Shown here piece after piece: positions 1 to 5,927 of a stretch of DNA of 10,894 bases. Every line of letters begins with the position of its first letter. Position 1 is the first letter of the stretch. The notes beneath the pieces are model-generated. The model was not told the DNA's origin and did no database searches. It worked only from the letters and a program-made list of their open reading frames with translations. A program made the position numbers and the translations under genes. The stretch lies in NCBI GenBank assembly GCA_005791685.1, contig SXVG01000103.1, positions 1 to 10,894 on the forward strand, written 5' to 3'. The DNA comes from Methylotenera sp. (GTDB taxonomy: Bacteria; Pseudomonadota; Gammaproteobacteria; Burkholderiales; Methylophilaceae).

Positions 1-794
1 CCAACGCTAAAGCCTTGCCATTAAACCCCGCTTTTGATCTTCAGGCTTTGCCGGGTAAGGGCTTGTTTGCCACATTGGAAGGCGAGCAATACCATTTAGG
101 CAGTGCGGCTTTAATGGCCTCATTGGGGCTGGATTTAAGCGCCTGGCAGGCTCATATTGCCCAGCAAGCCAGCGGCCTGAGCGTGTCTTGGTTATGCCGT
201 TCCACGCCATCAAAACCGGCTGTGTTGCTAGGCTGGTTGGCTTTTGGCGATAGCTTAAAACCCAGTGCGGCTAAGGCTGTTTCGCATTTGCAAGCGCAAG
301 GCATAGTAACCGTGCTGATTTCTGGCGATAACGCTAGTAGCGCGGATAAAGTGGGTCGTCAGTTAGGCCTGGCTAAAGTGTATGCGCAAGTGTTGCCGGC
401 AGACAAGGTGCACATCGTGGGCCAATTAAAGCGTGACTACGGTTTGGTGGCCATGGTGGGGGATGGGGTAAACGATGCGCCGGCACTGGCCGCAGCCGAC
501 GTTGGTATCGCCTTGTCCAGCGGCACTGACATCGCCATGCACGCGGCCGGCATCACCTTGATGCGCGGCGATCCTGCTTTGGTGTCCGATGCCATCGCCA
601 TTTCACGCCGGACCTATAGCAAAATCAGGCAAAATTTATTTTGGGCTTTTGTTTATAATGTCGTGGCCGTTCCCTTGGCGGTCATGGGTTTATTGAGCCC
701 AGTCATAGCCGGGGCAGCCATGGCCATGAGCAGTGTAAGCGTGGTGGCCAATGCCTTGTTGTTAAAACGTTGGCGGCCGACGGTAAAGCAGTAA
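1..794 (+). CDS. copA: Copper-transporting P1B-type ATPase, C-terminal part (5' truncated by window)
   Basis: The reading frame is already open at the left edge (first full codon at base 3), so the N-terminal metal-binding, membrane and actuator regions and the DKTGT phosphorylation site lie outside. What is visible is the end of the nucleotide-binding domain, the P-domain hinge (ISGDN, then GDGVNDAPAL), and the last two membrane segments. The first of these has a Tyr-Asn pair (FVYNVVAVPLA) and the second has Met followed by Ser-Ser (AMAMSSVSVV). In this family, YN in TM7 and M..SS in TM8 mark Cu(I)-type (P1B-1) pumps, which use ATP to export Cu+ across the inner membrane. It ends in TAA 65 bases before tpiA. 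Substrate assignment is from motifs only. The CPC motif of TM6 that would settle it is not in the window. Confidence 0.88.
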   Translation, partial: NAKALPLNPAFDLQALPGKGLFATLEGEQYHLGSAALMASLGLDLSAWQAHIAQQASGLSVSWLCRSTPSKPAVLLGWLAFGDSLKPSAAKAVSHLQAQGIVTVLISGDNASSADKVGRQLGLAKVYAQVLPADKVHIVGQLKRDYGLVAMVGDGVNDAPALAAADVGIALSSGTDIAMHAAGITLMRGDPALVSDAIAISRRTYSKIRQNLFWAFVYNVVAVPLAVMGLLSPVIAGAAMAMSSVSVVANALLLKRWRPTVKQ

Positions 795-796
795 GC

Positions 797-802
797 TATA
801 AT
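797..802 (+). promoter_or_regulatory. Consensus -10 box, probable tpiA promoter
   Basis: A perfect TATAAT lies three bases after the copA stop codon and about 57 bases before the tpiA start, which would give a leader of roughly 50 nt. No good -35 hexamer is seen 16-18 bases upstream (the region is GC-rich copA coding sequence). The call rests on the -10 match and its position. Confidence 0.5.
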
Positions 803-821
803 GGCCGGTGTTTAATAACAA

Positions 822-839
822 GGGCTATTCGTTTAGCCC
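822..839 (+). other. Small hairpin in the tpiA leader
   Basis: GGGCTA (822-827) and TAGCCC (834-839) are perfect complements around the loop TTCGTT. The hairpin ends five bases before the Shine-Dalgarno AAGGAA (844-849). It could influence translation of tpiA or stabilise the mRNA, but a 6-bp stem can also be chance. Confidence 0.35.
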
Positions 840-859
840 ATCTAAGGAATAAACGTAAC

Positions 860-1612
860 ATGCGTCAAAAATTGGTCGTTGCTAACTGGAAAATGCACGG
901 TAACTTAGCCGAAAATAAGCGCTTGCTAGCCAGTTATGTGGAGAGATTATCCGCTCTGCAAAATACGCAAGTGGTGGTGTGTGTGCCTTACCCTTACCTA
1001 GCGCAAGCGCAAGCCATGTTGCAAAGCACGCCGATTGCATGGGGCGCACAAAATTTAAGTAAAGATGCGCTGGGTCCTTTTACCGGTGAGGTGAGCGCCG
1101 CCATGCTTAAAGACTTTGGCGCGCAATACGTCATCATTGGCCATTCTGAACGGGCGACCGCTTATTGTGAATCCGATGAGAATATCGCCACTAAATTTAT
1201 GCAAGCGCTCGCCCACGGTTTAACGCCTATCTTATGCGTAGGTGAAACATTGATAGAGCGAGAAGCTGGTGTCATGCAGATGGTGGTCGCCAAACAATTA
1301 GACACCATCATCCACTTGCATGGTGCCGCAGTATTTGCTCGTGCCGTGGTGTCTTATGAGCCTATTTGGGCGATAGGTACCGGGCTTGCAGCCAGCGCAG
1401 AGCAAGCGCAAAGCATGCATGAATTTATACGCGGAAAAGTGGCGGCACTGGATAAATCGGCCGCTGCCAGCCTCAAAATCCTCTATGGGGGAAGCGTAAA
1501 CCCGCAAAATGCGGTACAATTATTGGCTATGCAAGATGTAGACGGTGGTCTTATCGGTAAGTGTTCGTTAAACGCGCAAGAATTTGAAAAGATATGCCTA
1601 GCAGCCGCCTAA
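860..1612 (+). CDS. tpiA: Triosephosphate isomerase (copy 1)
   Basis: This is a cytoplasmic dimeric TIM-barrel enzyme that interconverts dihydroxyacetone phosphate and glyceraldehyde 3-phosphate in glycolysis, gluconeogenesis and the Calvin cycle. The ATG at 860 gives 250 residues, the usual length. It is preferred over the longer open frame starting near 770, because MRQKLVVANWK is the normal N-terminus and AAGGAA lies 10 bases upstream. Catalytic residues are visible: Asn9 and Lys11 (NWK), His95 in IIGHSER, and Glu167 in SYEPIWAIGTG. The phosphate-binding YGGSVN is near the C-terminus. Cys41 is present. One oddity is HSERA at 95-99, where most family members have HSERR. The gene is followed by secG after 35 bases, a conserved pairing in Betaproteobacteria. 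A second tpi gene lies at 10356. Confidence 0.97.
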   Translation: MRQKLVVANWKMHGNLAENKRLLASYVERLSALQNTQVVVCVPYPYLAQAQAMLQSTPIAWGAQNLSKDALGPFTGEVSAAMLKDFGAQYVIIGHSERATAYCESDENIATKFMQALAHGLTPILCVGETLIEREAGVMQMVVAKQLDTIIHLHGAAVFARAVVSYEPIWAIGTGLAASAEQAQSMHEFIRGKVAALDKSAAASLKILYGGSVNPQNAVQLLAMQDVDGGLIGKCSLNAQEFEKICLAAA

Positions 1613-1647
1613 AATAGGGGTGGGTGTAGTGTGGCATGGGGTGAAAA

Positions 1648-1998
1648 ATGGAAAAATTAGTATTGGTTATTCACGTATTGGCAGCGCTAGGCGTGATCGT
1701 TTTGGTGTTATTGCAACATGGCAAAGGTGCCGACATGGGCGCATCCTTTGGCAGTGGGGCATCCGGCAGTTTATTTGGCGTATCGGGTTCGGCTAACTTC
1801 ATGAGCCGTGCCACCGCCATTTTTGTGGTGGTATTTTTCTCAACCAGCTTAAGCTTAGCCTACATGGCCAGCCATAAAGAGGGCGGCGGCAGTGTGCTAA
1901 AAGCCAATGTCGTTAAAGCCGTGCCTAGCGATGTTGCAACGACCAATGCCCCGGCTAAACCAGTCGCGCCAGCAGGCACAACAGCGATACCAAAATAA
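1648..1998 (+). CDS. secG: Preprotein translocase subunit SecG
   Basis: This is a small inner-membrane subunit of the SecYEG channel that helps SecA-driven export of unfolded proteins. The 116-residue product has two membrane segments: about residues 3-22 (VLVIHVLAALGVIVLVLLQ) and about 53-72 (ATAIFVVVFFSTSLSLAYM). Between them is the family's Gly/Ser-rich cytoplasmic loop (KGADMGASFGSGASGSLFG). The tail is Ala/Pro/Thr-rich and low in complexity, as is common in betaproteobacterial SecG. The start is preceded by a purine-rich GGGGTGAAAA. It probably shares a transcript with tpiA, as the gap is 35 bases and no terminator is seen. Confidence 0.95.
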   Translation: MEKLVLVIHVLAALGVIVLVLLQHGKGADMGASFGSGASGSLFGVSGSANFMSRATAIFVVVFFSTSLSLAYMASHKEGGGSVLKANVVKAVPSDVATTNAPAKPVAPAGTTAIPK

Positions 1999-2003
1999 TA
2001 ACA

Positions 2004-2018
2004 GCTGAGCGTCAGCTC
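2004..2018. repeat. Short inverted repeat after secG
   Basis: AGCTGA and TCAGCT flank GCG, with an overlapping alternative TGAGC/GCTCA around GTCA. There is no T-run behind it, so it is not a normal intrinsic terminator. It may be a processing stem between secG and the tRNA, or chance. Confidence 0.3.
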
Positions 2019-2025
2019 AACGCAT

Positions 2026-2109
2026 GCCGTCGTGCTGGAATTGGTAGACACGCAAGCTTGAGGTGGTTGTGACTTAGGTCGTGATAGTTCGAGTCTGTCC
2101 GTCGCACAA
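2026..2109 (+). tRNA. tRNA-Leu (anticodon GAG), structurally defective, possible pseudo-tRNA
   Basis: The sequence follows tRNA-Leu(GAG): D-loop AATTGGTAGA at 2039-2048, anticodon loop TTGAGGT with GAG at 2060-2062, a variable arm GAC-TTAG-GTC (2071-2080), and a T-arm GATAG-TTCGAGT-CTGTC (2083-2099). Several stems are broken. Positions 10:25 are C:C, positions 30:40 are G:G, and position 5:68 is U:U. The 3' acceptor strand (2100-2109, CGTCGCACAA) seems to have lost one base, leaving C2 unpaired. No CCA is encoded. The position after secG is the usual one in Betaproteobacteria, so homology is not in doubt. Function is. Loss could be tolerated if a tRNA-Leu(UAG) reads all CUN codons. Confidence 0.72.
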
Positions 2110-2130
2110 AGGAATCGTTTTACAGCATAG

Positions 2131-2158
2131 AAAATGCCGGCATTGCCGGCATTTTTAT
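2131..2158. terminator. Strong bidirectional intrinsic terminator
   Basis: AAAATGCCGGC (2131-2141) pairs perfectly with GCCGGCATTTT (2145-2155) over 11 bp around the loop ATT. T-runs exist on both strands (TTTTTATTT on plus, ATTTTCTA on minus). It can end the tpiA-secG-tRNA transcript from the left and the small minus-strand ORF from the right, whose stop codon lies inside the structure at 2155-2157. Confidence 0.85.
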
Positions 2159-2250
2159 TTGGTAATTCTGGCGAATTCCCACAAGATGAAAACAATCAAA
2201 ACAGCTATACCAATAAATGTATAAATGCCTTGCCATCCTAAAAAGAACAT
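2155..2250 (-). CDS. Small single-span membrane protein, 31 residues (unrecognised)
   Basis: On the minus strand, ATG (2250-2248) opens 31 codons ending in TAA inside the terminator. The product starts MFFLGWQGIY and has one long hydrophobic stretch, about residues 9-24 (IYTFIGIAVLIVFILW). It ends in the charged tail EFARITK, which suggests a single inner-membrane helix. Gene signals are unusually complete for so short an ORF: AAGGAGA seven bases before the start, a consensus-like promoter at 2296-2324, and an intrinsic terminator at the stop. I do not recognise the family. By size and shape it resembles small subunits or regulators of membrane complexes, such as CydX-like peptides, but no such motif is identified and the partner is unknown. 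Confidence 0.6.
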   Translation of the reverse strand: MFFLGWQGIYTFIGIAVLIVFILWEFARITK

Positions 2251-2295
2251 AGTTATCTCCTTTTGATTAGACGAATGAATTTCAACTGCCAGGCC

Positions 2296-2336
2296 ATTTT
2301 GAAATTAATTGATGAGCCTGTCAACTATATCAAGGG
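2296..2336 (-). promoter_or_regulatory. Promoter of the 31-residue ORF, HU-promoter-like
   Basis: Reading the minus strand, a perfect -35 TTGACA (2324-2319) is separated by exactly 17 bases from CAAAAT (2301-2296, four of six matches to TATAAT). It is preceded by CCCTTGATAT (2336-2327). The predicted leader before the start at 2250 is about 40 nt and carries AAGGAGA. The same upstream block and spacing occur at the HU promoter. Confidence 0.6.
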
Positions 2337-2810
2337 CTAGTACATGTAACGTTTGTAGGCGGCTATCCAATTTTCCGCCATGGCTTGCCTGGCTTCGTCC
2401 AAGGGCACGCTGCCGTCGCAGACCAATCGGTATATCTTAAACTCCAACCGGTCTTTCTTTTCCGCGTTCCACTCGCTCAAGCGTGGCTGTGGCCACAGGT
2501 TTTGCGGATGGTGCGGGCTACCGCCTATGCTAAGGGGGATTAAGTGGTCTTCTTCGTAGTGTTGCGGATTAGCATCAGCGTAGCCGTATTCTATGATCTG
2601 CGTTTTTTTTAGTTTGTTGGTGTAGTGGCTAGGGGGTCGCACGGTTTTGCTGTAGCCCTTAACGCAGACGGTGCTGTGTATGTTTTCTTGGGTCACCTTG
2701 GGGTCTATGTAGCCGCTGGTTAATTTGCTGTCAGGCAGGTCGCCGGCACTGGCCAGTTGCGTGGCCAAGGCCAAGCCTAACAGGGGCATGAATTGTTGAA
2801 TTTTACGCAA
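2337..2810 (-). CDS. Secreted HNH-motif (putative endonuclease) protein
   Basis: The 157-residue product begins with a likely Sec signal peptide (MRKIQQF, then hydrophobic LLGLALATQLASAG with an ALA/ASA-type cleavage site around residue 22). It also carries an HNH-like core, EEDHLIPLSIGGSPHHPQNL, followed by WPQPR, at about residues 86-110. The DHxxPLxxGGSPxxPxNLWPQ pattern is typical of a family annotated as HNH signature-motif proteins in Proteobacteria. Its substrate is not known to me, and a periplasmic or extracellular nuclease is an inference. The chosen start is TTG at 2810, since it supplies the basic n-region. No ATG lies upstream before an in-frame stop, and the internal ATG at 2789 would remove the charged start. 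No clear Shine-Dalgarno sequence is seen. Confidence 0.72.
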   Translation of the reverse strand: MRKIQQFMPLLGLALATQLASAGDLPDSKLTSGYIDPKVTQENIHSTVCVKGYSKTVRPPSHYTNKLKKTQIIEYGYADANPQHYEEDHLIPLSIGGSPHHPQNLWPQPRLSEWNAEKKDRLEFKIYRLVCDGSVPLDEARQAMAENWIAAYKRYMY

Positions 2811-2844
2811 AGGGATGGTTGCTTAATGGAAGGGCGGGGCAATA

Positions 2845-2873
2845 ACAAAAGGGAGCGCTAGGCCCCCTTTTGT
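2845..2873 (-). terminator. Intrinsic terminator downstream of HU
   Basis: ACAAAAGGG (2845-2853) and CCCTTTTGT (2865-2873) form a perfect 9-bp stem around an 11-base loop, about 20 bases after the HU stop on the minus strand. The T-run is part of the stem, so the structure may work in both directions. It separates HU from the HNH-motif gene. Confidence 0.7.
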
Positions 2874-2893
2874 AGAATTACGTGCGTAGCTAA

Positions 2894-3166
2894 TTAATTA
2901 ACAGCGTCTTTTAATGTTTTACCAGCTGAGAAGCCAGGTGCTTTACGAGCAGCGATTTTTAATTCTGCGCCAGTGCGTGGGTTACGGCCAACGCGGGCAG
3001 CACGTTTGGATACTTTAAATGTACCAAAACCAACTAGAGTTACAGAGTCACCTTTTTTAAGTGCGGCAGTGATAGCGGAAGTCGTTGCATCAACAGCGCG
3101 ACCGGCAGCAGCTTTTGTAAGGCCAGCACTTGCGGCAATTGCATCAATCAATTCAGATTTGTTCAT
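2894..3166 (-). CDS. hupB: DNA-binding protein HU (beta type)
   Basis: This is a 90-residue histone-like protein, the exact usual length. It forms dimers that bend and compact DNA in the nucleoid. The N-terminal helices (MNKSELIDAIAASAGLTKAAAGRAVDA, residues 1-27) are followed by VTLVGFGTFKVSKRAARVGRNPRTG (about 43-67). This includes the GFGTF turn and the RNPRTG tip of the DNA-embracing beta arm with its Pro. The C-terminus KAPGFSAGKTLKDAVN is standard. AAGGGAA lies nine bases upstream of ATG. It has its own promoter (3208-3236) and terminator. The alpha/beta assignment follows general similarity only. In many Betaproteobacteria this gene follows lon, which is not seen here. Confidence 0.96.
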   Translation of the reverse strand: MNKSELIDAIAASAGLTKAAAGRAVDATTSAITAALKKGDSVTLVGFGTFKVSKRAARVGRNPRTGAELKIAARKAPGFSAGKTLKDAVN

Positions 3167-3207
3167 ATTTTTATTCCCTTAAGTTAAATGGTTTGAAAAG
3201 CACGTTT

Positions 3208-3248
3208 ACTTTGGCTCAATTTTTCCTACACGTCAATGATATCAAGGG
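3208..3248 (-). promoter_or_regulatory. HU promoter with upstream CCCTTGATAT element
   Basis: Minus strand: TTGACG (3236-3231), a 17-base spacer, then CAAAGT (3213-3208), which is a weak -10. CCCTTGATAT at 3248-3239 lies just upstream of the -35. The predicted leader is about 35 nt. The strongly AT-rich tract at about 3250-3310, upstream on this strand, could act as an UP element or bind nucleoid proteins. Confidence 0.5.
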
Positions 3249-3339
3249 TTATTTGTGCAATAAATTTGTATTTTTTATTAAATATTATTTTAAATGGTAC
3301 TTATTTGATAGGTTTGCGCTCGCTCATGACTCGCCAGCG

Positions 3340-4278
3340 TTAGCTTGCTGAGTTTGCATGGGTGTGCTGAAACATTTCATTTAAAATCCCGCTAGCTTTC
3401 TCCAGCATGAAATACCTAAAGGCTTCTGCGGCCTGTGAGGCGTTGCGTTTATTTAAGGCCACCACATGCCAGGCACGCATGATGGGGGTGTTTTGCACGT
3501 CTAAAATGGCAATTTGTTTATTGCTTATTTCGCTGCGTATGGTGTGCAAGGAAACCAAGGAAATGCCTAAATTAGCAATGACGGCTTGTTTAATGGTTTC
3601 ATTGCTGGATATTTCCATGCTGACTATGGGGGACAGTTTATGCTCGGCAAAATAGCGCTCCATAATATAGCGTGTGCCAGACCCCGGTTCTCTCGAGATG
3701 ATTTCAAATTGGTTCAGTGCGCTAGGTGGGATGTTAGACAGGCTGGCAAGCTTATTTGACGGGCTGGCAATGAATACGTGGGGGTGGCTTGCAAATGCCT
3801 CCACGCGTGTGTCGATGTCTTTTGGTGGTTGTCCCATAATGGCAATGTCAATTTCACCGTCTCTTAATAATTCCACCAATTGCAATCGGTTTCTGGCTTC
3901 AATTTTTATCTTCATGTTGGGGTAGTCTTTTTTAAAATCCACCAACATGGCGGGTAAGAAATACTTTGCCGTGCTGACCACGCCTATTTTCAGTTCTTTA
4001 ATTTGCGTGCCACGCAATCGCTCCATCATCGTGCTGGCCTCATTGAGTGTGCTTGAAATGCGGCGCGCATAGAGTAAAAAGTATTCGCCAGCGGAGGTCA
4101 GCTCGATTTTTCTTTTGTCACGGGTAAACAGGCTGATGCCCATGTCCACCTCCATTTCTTTAATTTGTAACGAAACAGCGGGCGCGCTGATGTGCAGTTC
4201 TTCTGCCGCGCGTGAAAAGCTCATGTGCTTGGTCGCGCTTAGAAAGATTTTAATTTGCCTTAGGGTGAGGTTGCGCAT
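3340..4278 (-). CDS. cbbR: LysR-type transcriptional regulator CbbR
   Basis: This is a 312-residue regulator of the Calvin-cycle operon. Residues 1-60 are the winged helix-turn-helix (LTLRQIKIFLSATKHMSFSRAAEELHISAPAVSLQIKEME), followed by a linker helix. The periplasmic-binding-like effector domain runs from about residue 93 (LKIGVVSTAKYFLPAMLVDF) to about 295. The SREPGSGTR segment near residue 195 is typical of CbbR proteins, and family members sense metabolites such as RuBP, PEP or NADPH. It is transcribed away from cbbL, sharing a 131-base control region, which is the classic CbbR arrangement with autoregulation and activation of the operon. The ATG at 4278 fits the family N-terminus (MRNLTLRQ) but has no good Shine-Dalgarno sequence. 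No clear terminator is seen after the stop. Confidence 0.93.
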   Translation of the reverse strand: MRNLTLRQIKIFLSATKHMSFSRAAEELHISAPAVSLQIKEMEVDMGISLFTRDKRKIELTSAGEYFLLYARRISSTLNEASTMMERLRGTQIKELKIGVVSTAKYFLPAMLVDFKKDYPNMKIKIEARNRLQLVELLRDGEIDIAIMGQPPKDIDTRVEAFASHPHVFIASPSNKLASLSNIPPSALNQFEIISREPGSGTRYIMERYFAEHKLSPIVSMEISSNETIKQAVIANLGISLVSLHTIRSEISNKQIAILDVQNTPIMRAWHVVALNKRNASQAAEAFRYFMLEKASGILNEMFQHTHANSAS

Positions 4279-4286
4279 AATGACTT

Positions 4287-4292
4287 TATATA
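4287..4292 (-). promoter_or_regulatory. Possible cbbR -10 box
   Basis: TATATA on the minus strand lies only nine bases before the cbbR ATG. If used, transcription would start almost at the start codon, giving a near-leaderless mRNA. This would agree with the missing Shine-Dalgarno sequence. Its upstream side runs into the inverted repeat, as expected for autorepression. It lies in AT-rich DNA, so chance matches are likely. Confidence 0.3.
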
Positions 4293-4302
4293 AGTAAAAC
4301 TT

Positions 4303-4339
4303 AAGTTAAGTTAAAGTATTTGTTACTTTAACTTAACTT
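4303..4339. promoter_or_regulatory. Perfect 16-bp inverted repeat, probable CbbR operator
   Basis: AAGTTAAGTTAAAGTA (4303-4318) and TACTTTAACTTAACTT (4324-4339) are exact complements around TTTGT, in the middle of the cbbR/cbbL spacer. Each arm holds tandem TTAAG units, and TTA-N8-TAA fits the T-N11-A/TNA-N7-8-TNA patterns reported for LysR and CbbR sites. Location between divergent cbbR and cbbL strongly favours an operator. Confidence 0.7.
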
Positions 4340-4344
4340 TGAAA

Positions 4345-4350
4345 TTTAAT
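4345..4350 (+). promoter_or_regulatory. Likely -10 box of the cbb operon
   Basis: TTTAAT (five of six matches to TATAAT) follows the right arm of the inverted repeat by five bases and would leave a leader of about 53 nt before cbbL. No good -35 is present at 16-18 bases, as expected for a promoter that depends on an activator (CbbR) bound just upstream. Confidence 0.4.
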
Positions 4351-4409
4351 ACAGTGGTAAGCATCGCTATTGACTGAGCCTTATTAAACGAACTTTTGAA
4401 AGGAAAAAA

Positions 4410-5894
4410 ATGGCTACGCAAACGGAAGGACGTATTACCGACATTAAAGAGCGTTACAAAGGCGGGGTGCTGAAGTACAAGCAAATGGGGTATTGGCGAC
4501 CTGACTACCAACCTAAAGACACCGACTTTATTTGCGTTTTTCGTATTACGCCGCAAGAGGGGGTGGACATTGAAGAAGCCGCTGCTGCGGTGGCCGGGGA
4601 ATCCTCCACGGCGACATGGACGGTGGTTTGGACCGACATGCTCACCGCACATGAAGATTACCAAGGCAAAGCTTACCGTGTTGACGCCGTGCCTGGAACT
4701 GGCCTAGGCACCGATAAAGAAGCGCAATATTTTGCCTACATCGCTTATGACATTATTTTGTTTGAAGAAGGCTCAATTGCCAATGTAACCGCCTCTTTAA
4801 TTGGTAATGTGTTTAGCTTTAAGCCCTTAAAAGCCGCGCGTTTAGAAGACATTCGTCTGCCCGTGGCTTACGTGAAAACATTCAAAGGCCCGCCCACCGG
4901 TATTATTGTGGAAAGAGAGCGTTTGGATAAATACGGCCGTCCCTTATTGGGCGCAACCATGAAACCTAAACTTGGGCTGTCGGGCAAAAACTATGGCCGT
5001 GTGGTTTACGAAGGGTTAACGGGTGGTTTGGACTTTACCAAAGACGACGAAAACATTAACAGTCAACCTTTTATGCATTGGCGCGATCGCTTTTTATTCT
5101 GCATGGAGGCGGTGAATAAAGCGCAAGCCAATACGGGCGAAATCAAAGGCCATTATTTAAACGTCACTGCTGCGACCATGGAAGACATGTATGAGCGTGC
5201 CGAGCATGCTAAAGCCTTGGGCTCTAACATTGTCATGATAGACCTGGTGGTGGGCTGGACAGCCATCCAATCGATGAGTCATTGGTGCCGTAAAAACGAC
5301 ATGATTTTACACATGCACCGCGCTGGGCATGGCACTTACACACGCCAAAAAAATCACGGCGTCTCGTTTCGGGTCATGGCTAAATGGCTGCGTTTAGCCG
5401 GGGTGGACCATTTGCATGCAGGCACGGCGGTGGGCAAGCTTGAAGGCGACCCTATGACCGTGCAAGGCTATTACAACATCTGTCGCGAATCGGTGAACGA
5501 AGTAGATTTAGCCCGCGGCCTGTTCTTTAAGCAAGATTGGGCAGATTTGCGCAAGGTAATGCCCGTGGCTTCTGGCGGCATACACGTGGGGCAAATGCAC
5601 CAACTGATCCATTTGTTTGGGGACGATGTCGTGCTGCAATTTGGTGGCGGTACGATAGGTCATCCATCTGGCATACAAGCGGGTGCGATTGCCAACCGGG
5701 TGGGGATAGAGGCGATGGTGATGGCACGCAATGAAGGCAAGGACATCATTAACGAAGGACCTGACATACTTAAGGCGGCGGCTAAATGGTGTAAGCCGTT
5801 AGAAACGGCACTGGAAACATGGAAGGATGTGGCGTTTAACTACACATCAACCGACACGCCAGATTATGTGGCAACACCCAGCACCTCAAGTTGA
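4410..5894 (+). CDS. cbbL: RubisCO large subunit, form IC (red type)
   Basis: This enzyme carboxylates ribulose 1,5-bisphosphate to two 3-phosphoglycerates and forms the L8S8 complex with CbbS. The protein has 494 residues. Active-site residues are all visible: Lys185 in TMKPKLGLS, the carbamylated Lys211 with Asp213 and Glu214 in GLDFTKDDEN, the His of MHRAGHGTYTRQ, and loop-6 Lys343 in HAGTAVGKLEGDP. The N-terminus (RYKGGVLKYKQMGYW) and the downstream cbbX identify the red-type, form IC lineage rather than green-type IA. AAAGGAAAAAA precedes the ATG. The stop is TGA, which shows that UGA works as a normal stop in this genome. It is the first gene of the operon, 27-33 bases before cbbS. Confidence 0.98.
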   Translation: MATQTEGRITDIKERYKGGVLKYKQMGYWRPDYQPKDTDFICVFRITPQEGVDIEEAAAAVAGESSTATWTVVWTDMLTAHEDYQGKAYRVDAVPGTGLGTDKEAQYFAYIAYDIILFEEGSIANVTASLIGNVFSFKPLKAARLEDIRLPVAYVKTFKGPPTGIIVERERLDKYGRPLLGATMKPKLGLSGKNYGRVVYEGLTGGLDFTKDDENINSQPFMHWRDRFLFCMEAVNKAQANTGEIKGHYLNVTAATMEDMYERAEHAKALGSNIVMIDLVVGWTAIQSMSHWCRKNDMILHMHRAGHGTYTRQKNHGVSFRVMAKWLRLAGVDHLHAGTAVGKLEGDPMTVQGYYNICRESVNEVDLARGLFFKQDWADLRKVMPVASGGIHVGQMHQLIHLFGDDVVLQFGGGTIGHPSGIQAGAIANRVGIEAMVMARNEGKDIINEGPDILKAAAKWCKPLETALETWKDVAFNYTSTDTPDYVATPSTSS

Positions 5895-5927
5895 ATGTTA
5901 AGCAAGACTTAAAATAAAGGAATGGAC

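Noticed and set aside
2004..2018. Inverted repeat after secG as an intrinsic terminator
   Set aside because: The stem is short and no T-run follows; the strong terminator is after the tRNA at 2131-2158.
3250..3339. AT-rich tract between HU and cbbR as an origin, mobile element end or hidden gene
   Set aside because: No iterons, terminal repeats, target duplications or supported ORF were seen; it is explained well enough as upstream promoter DNA and the cbbR 3' region.
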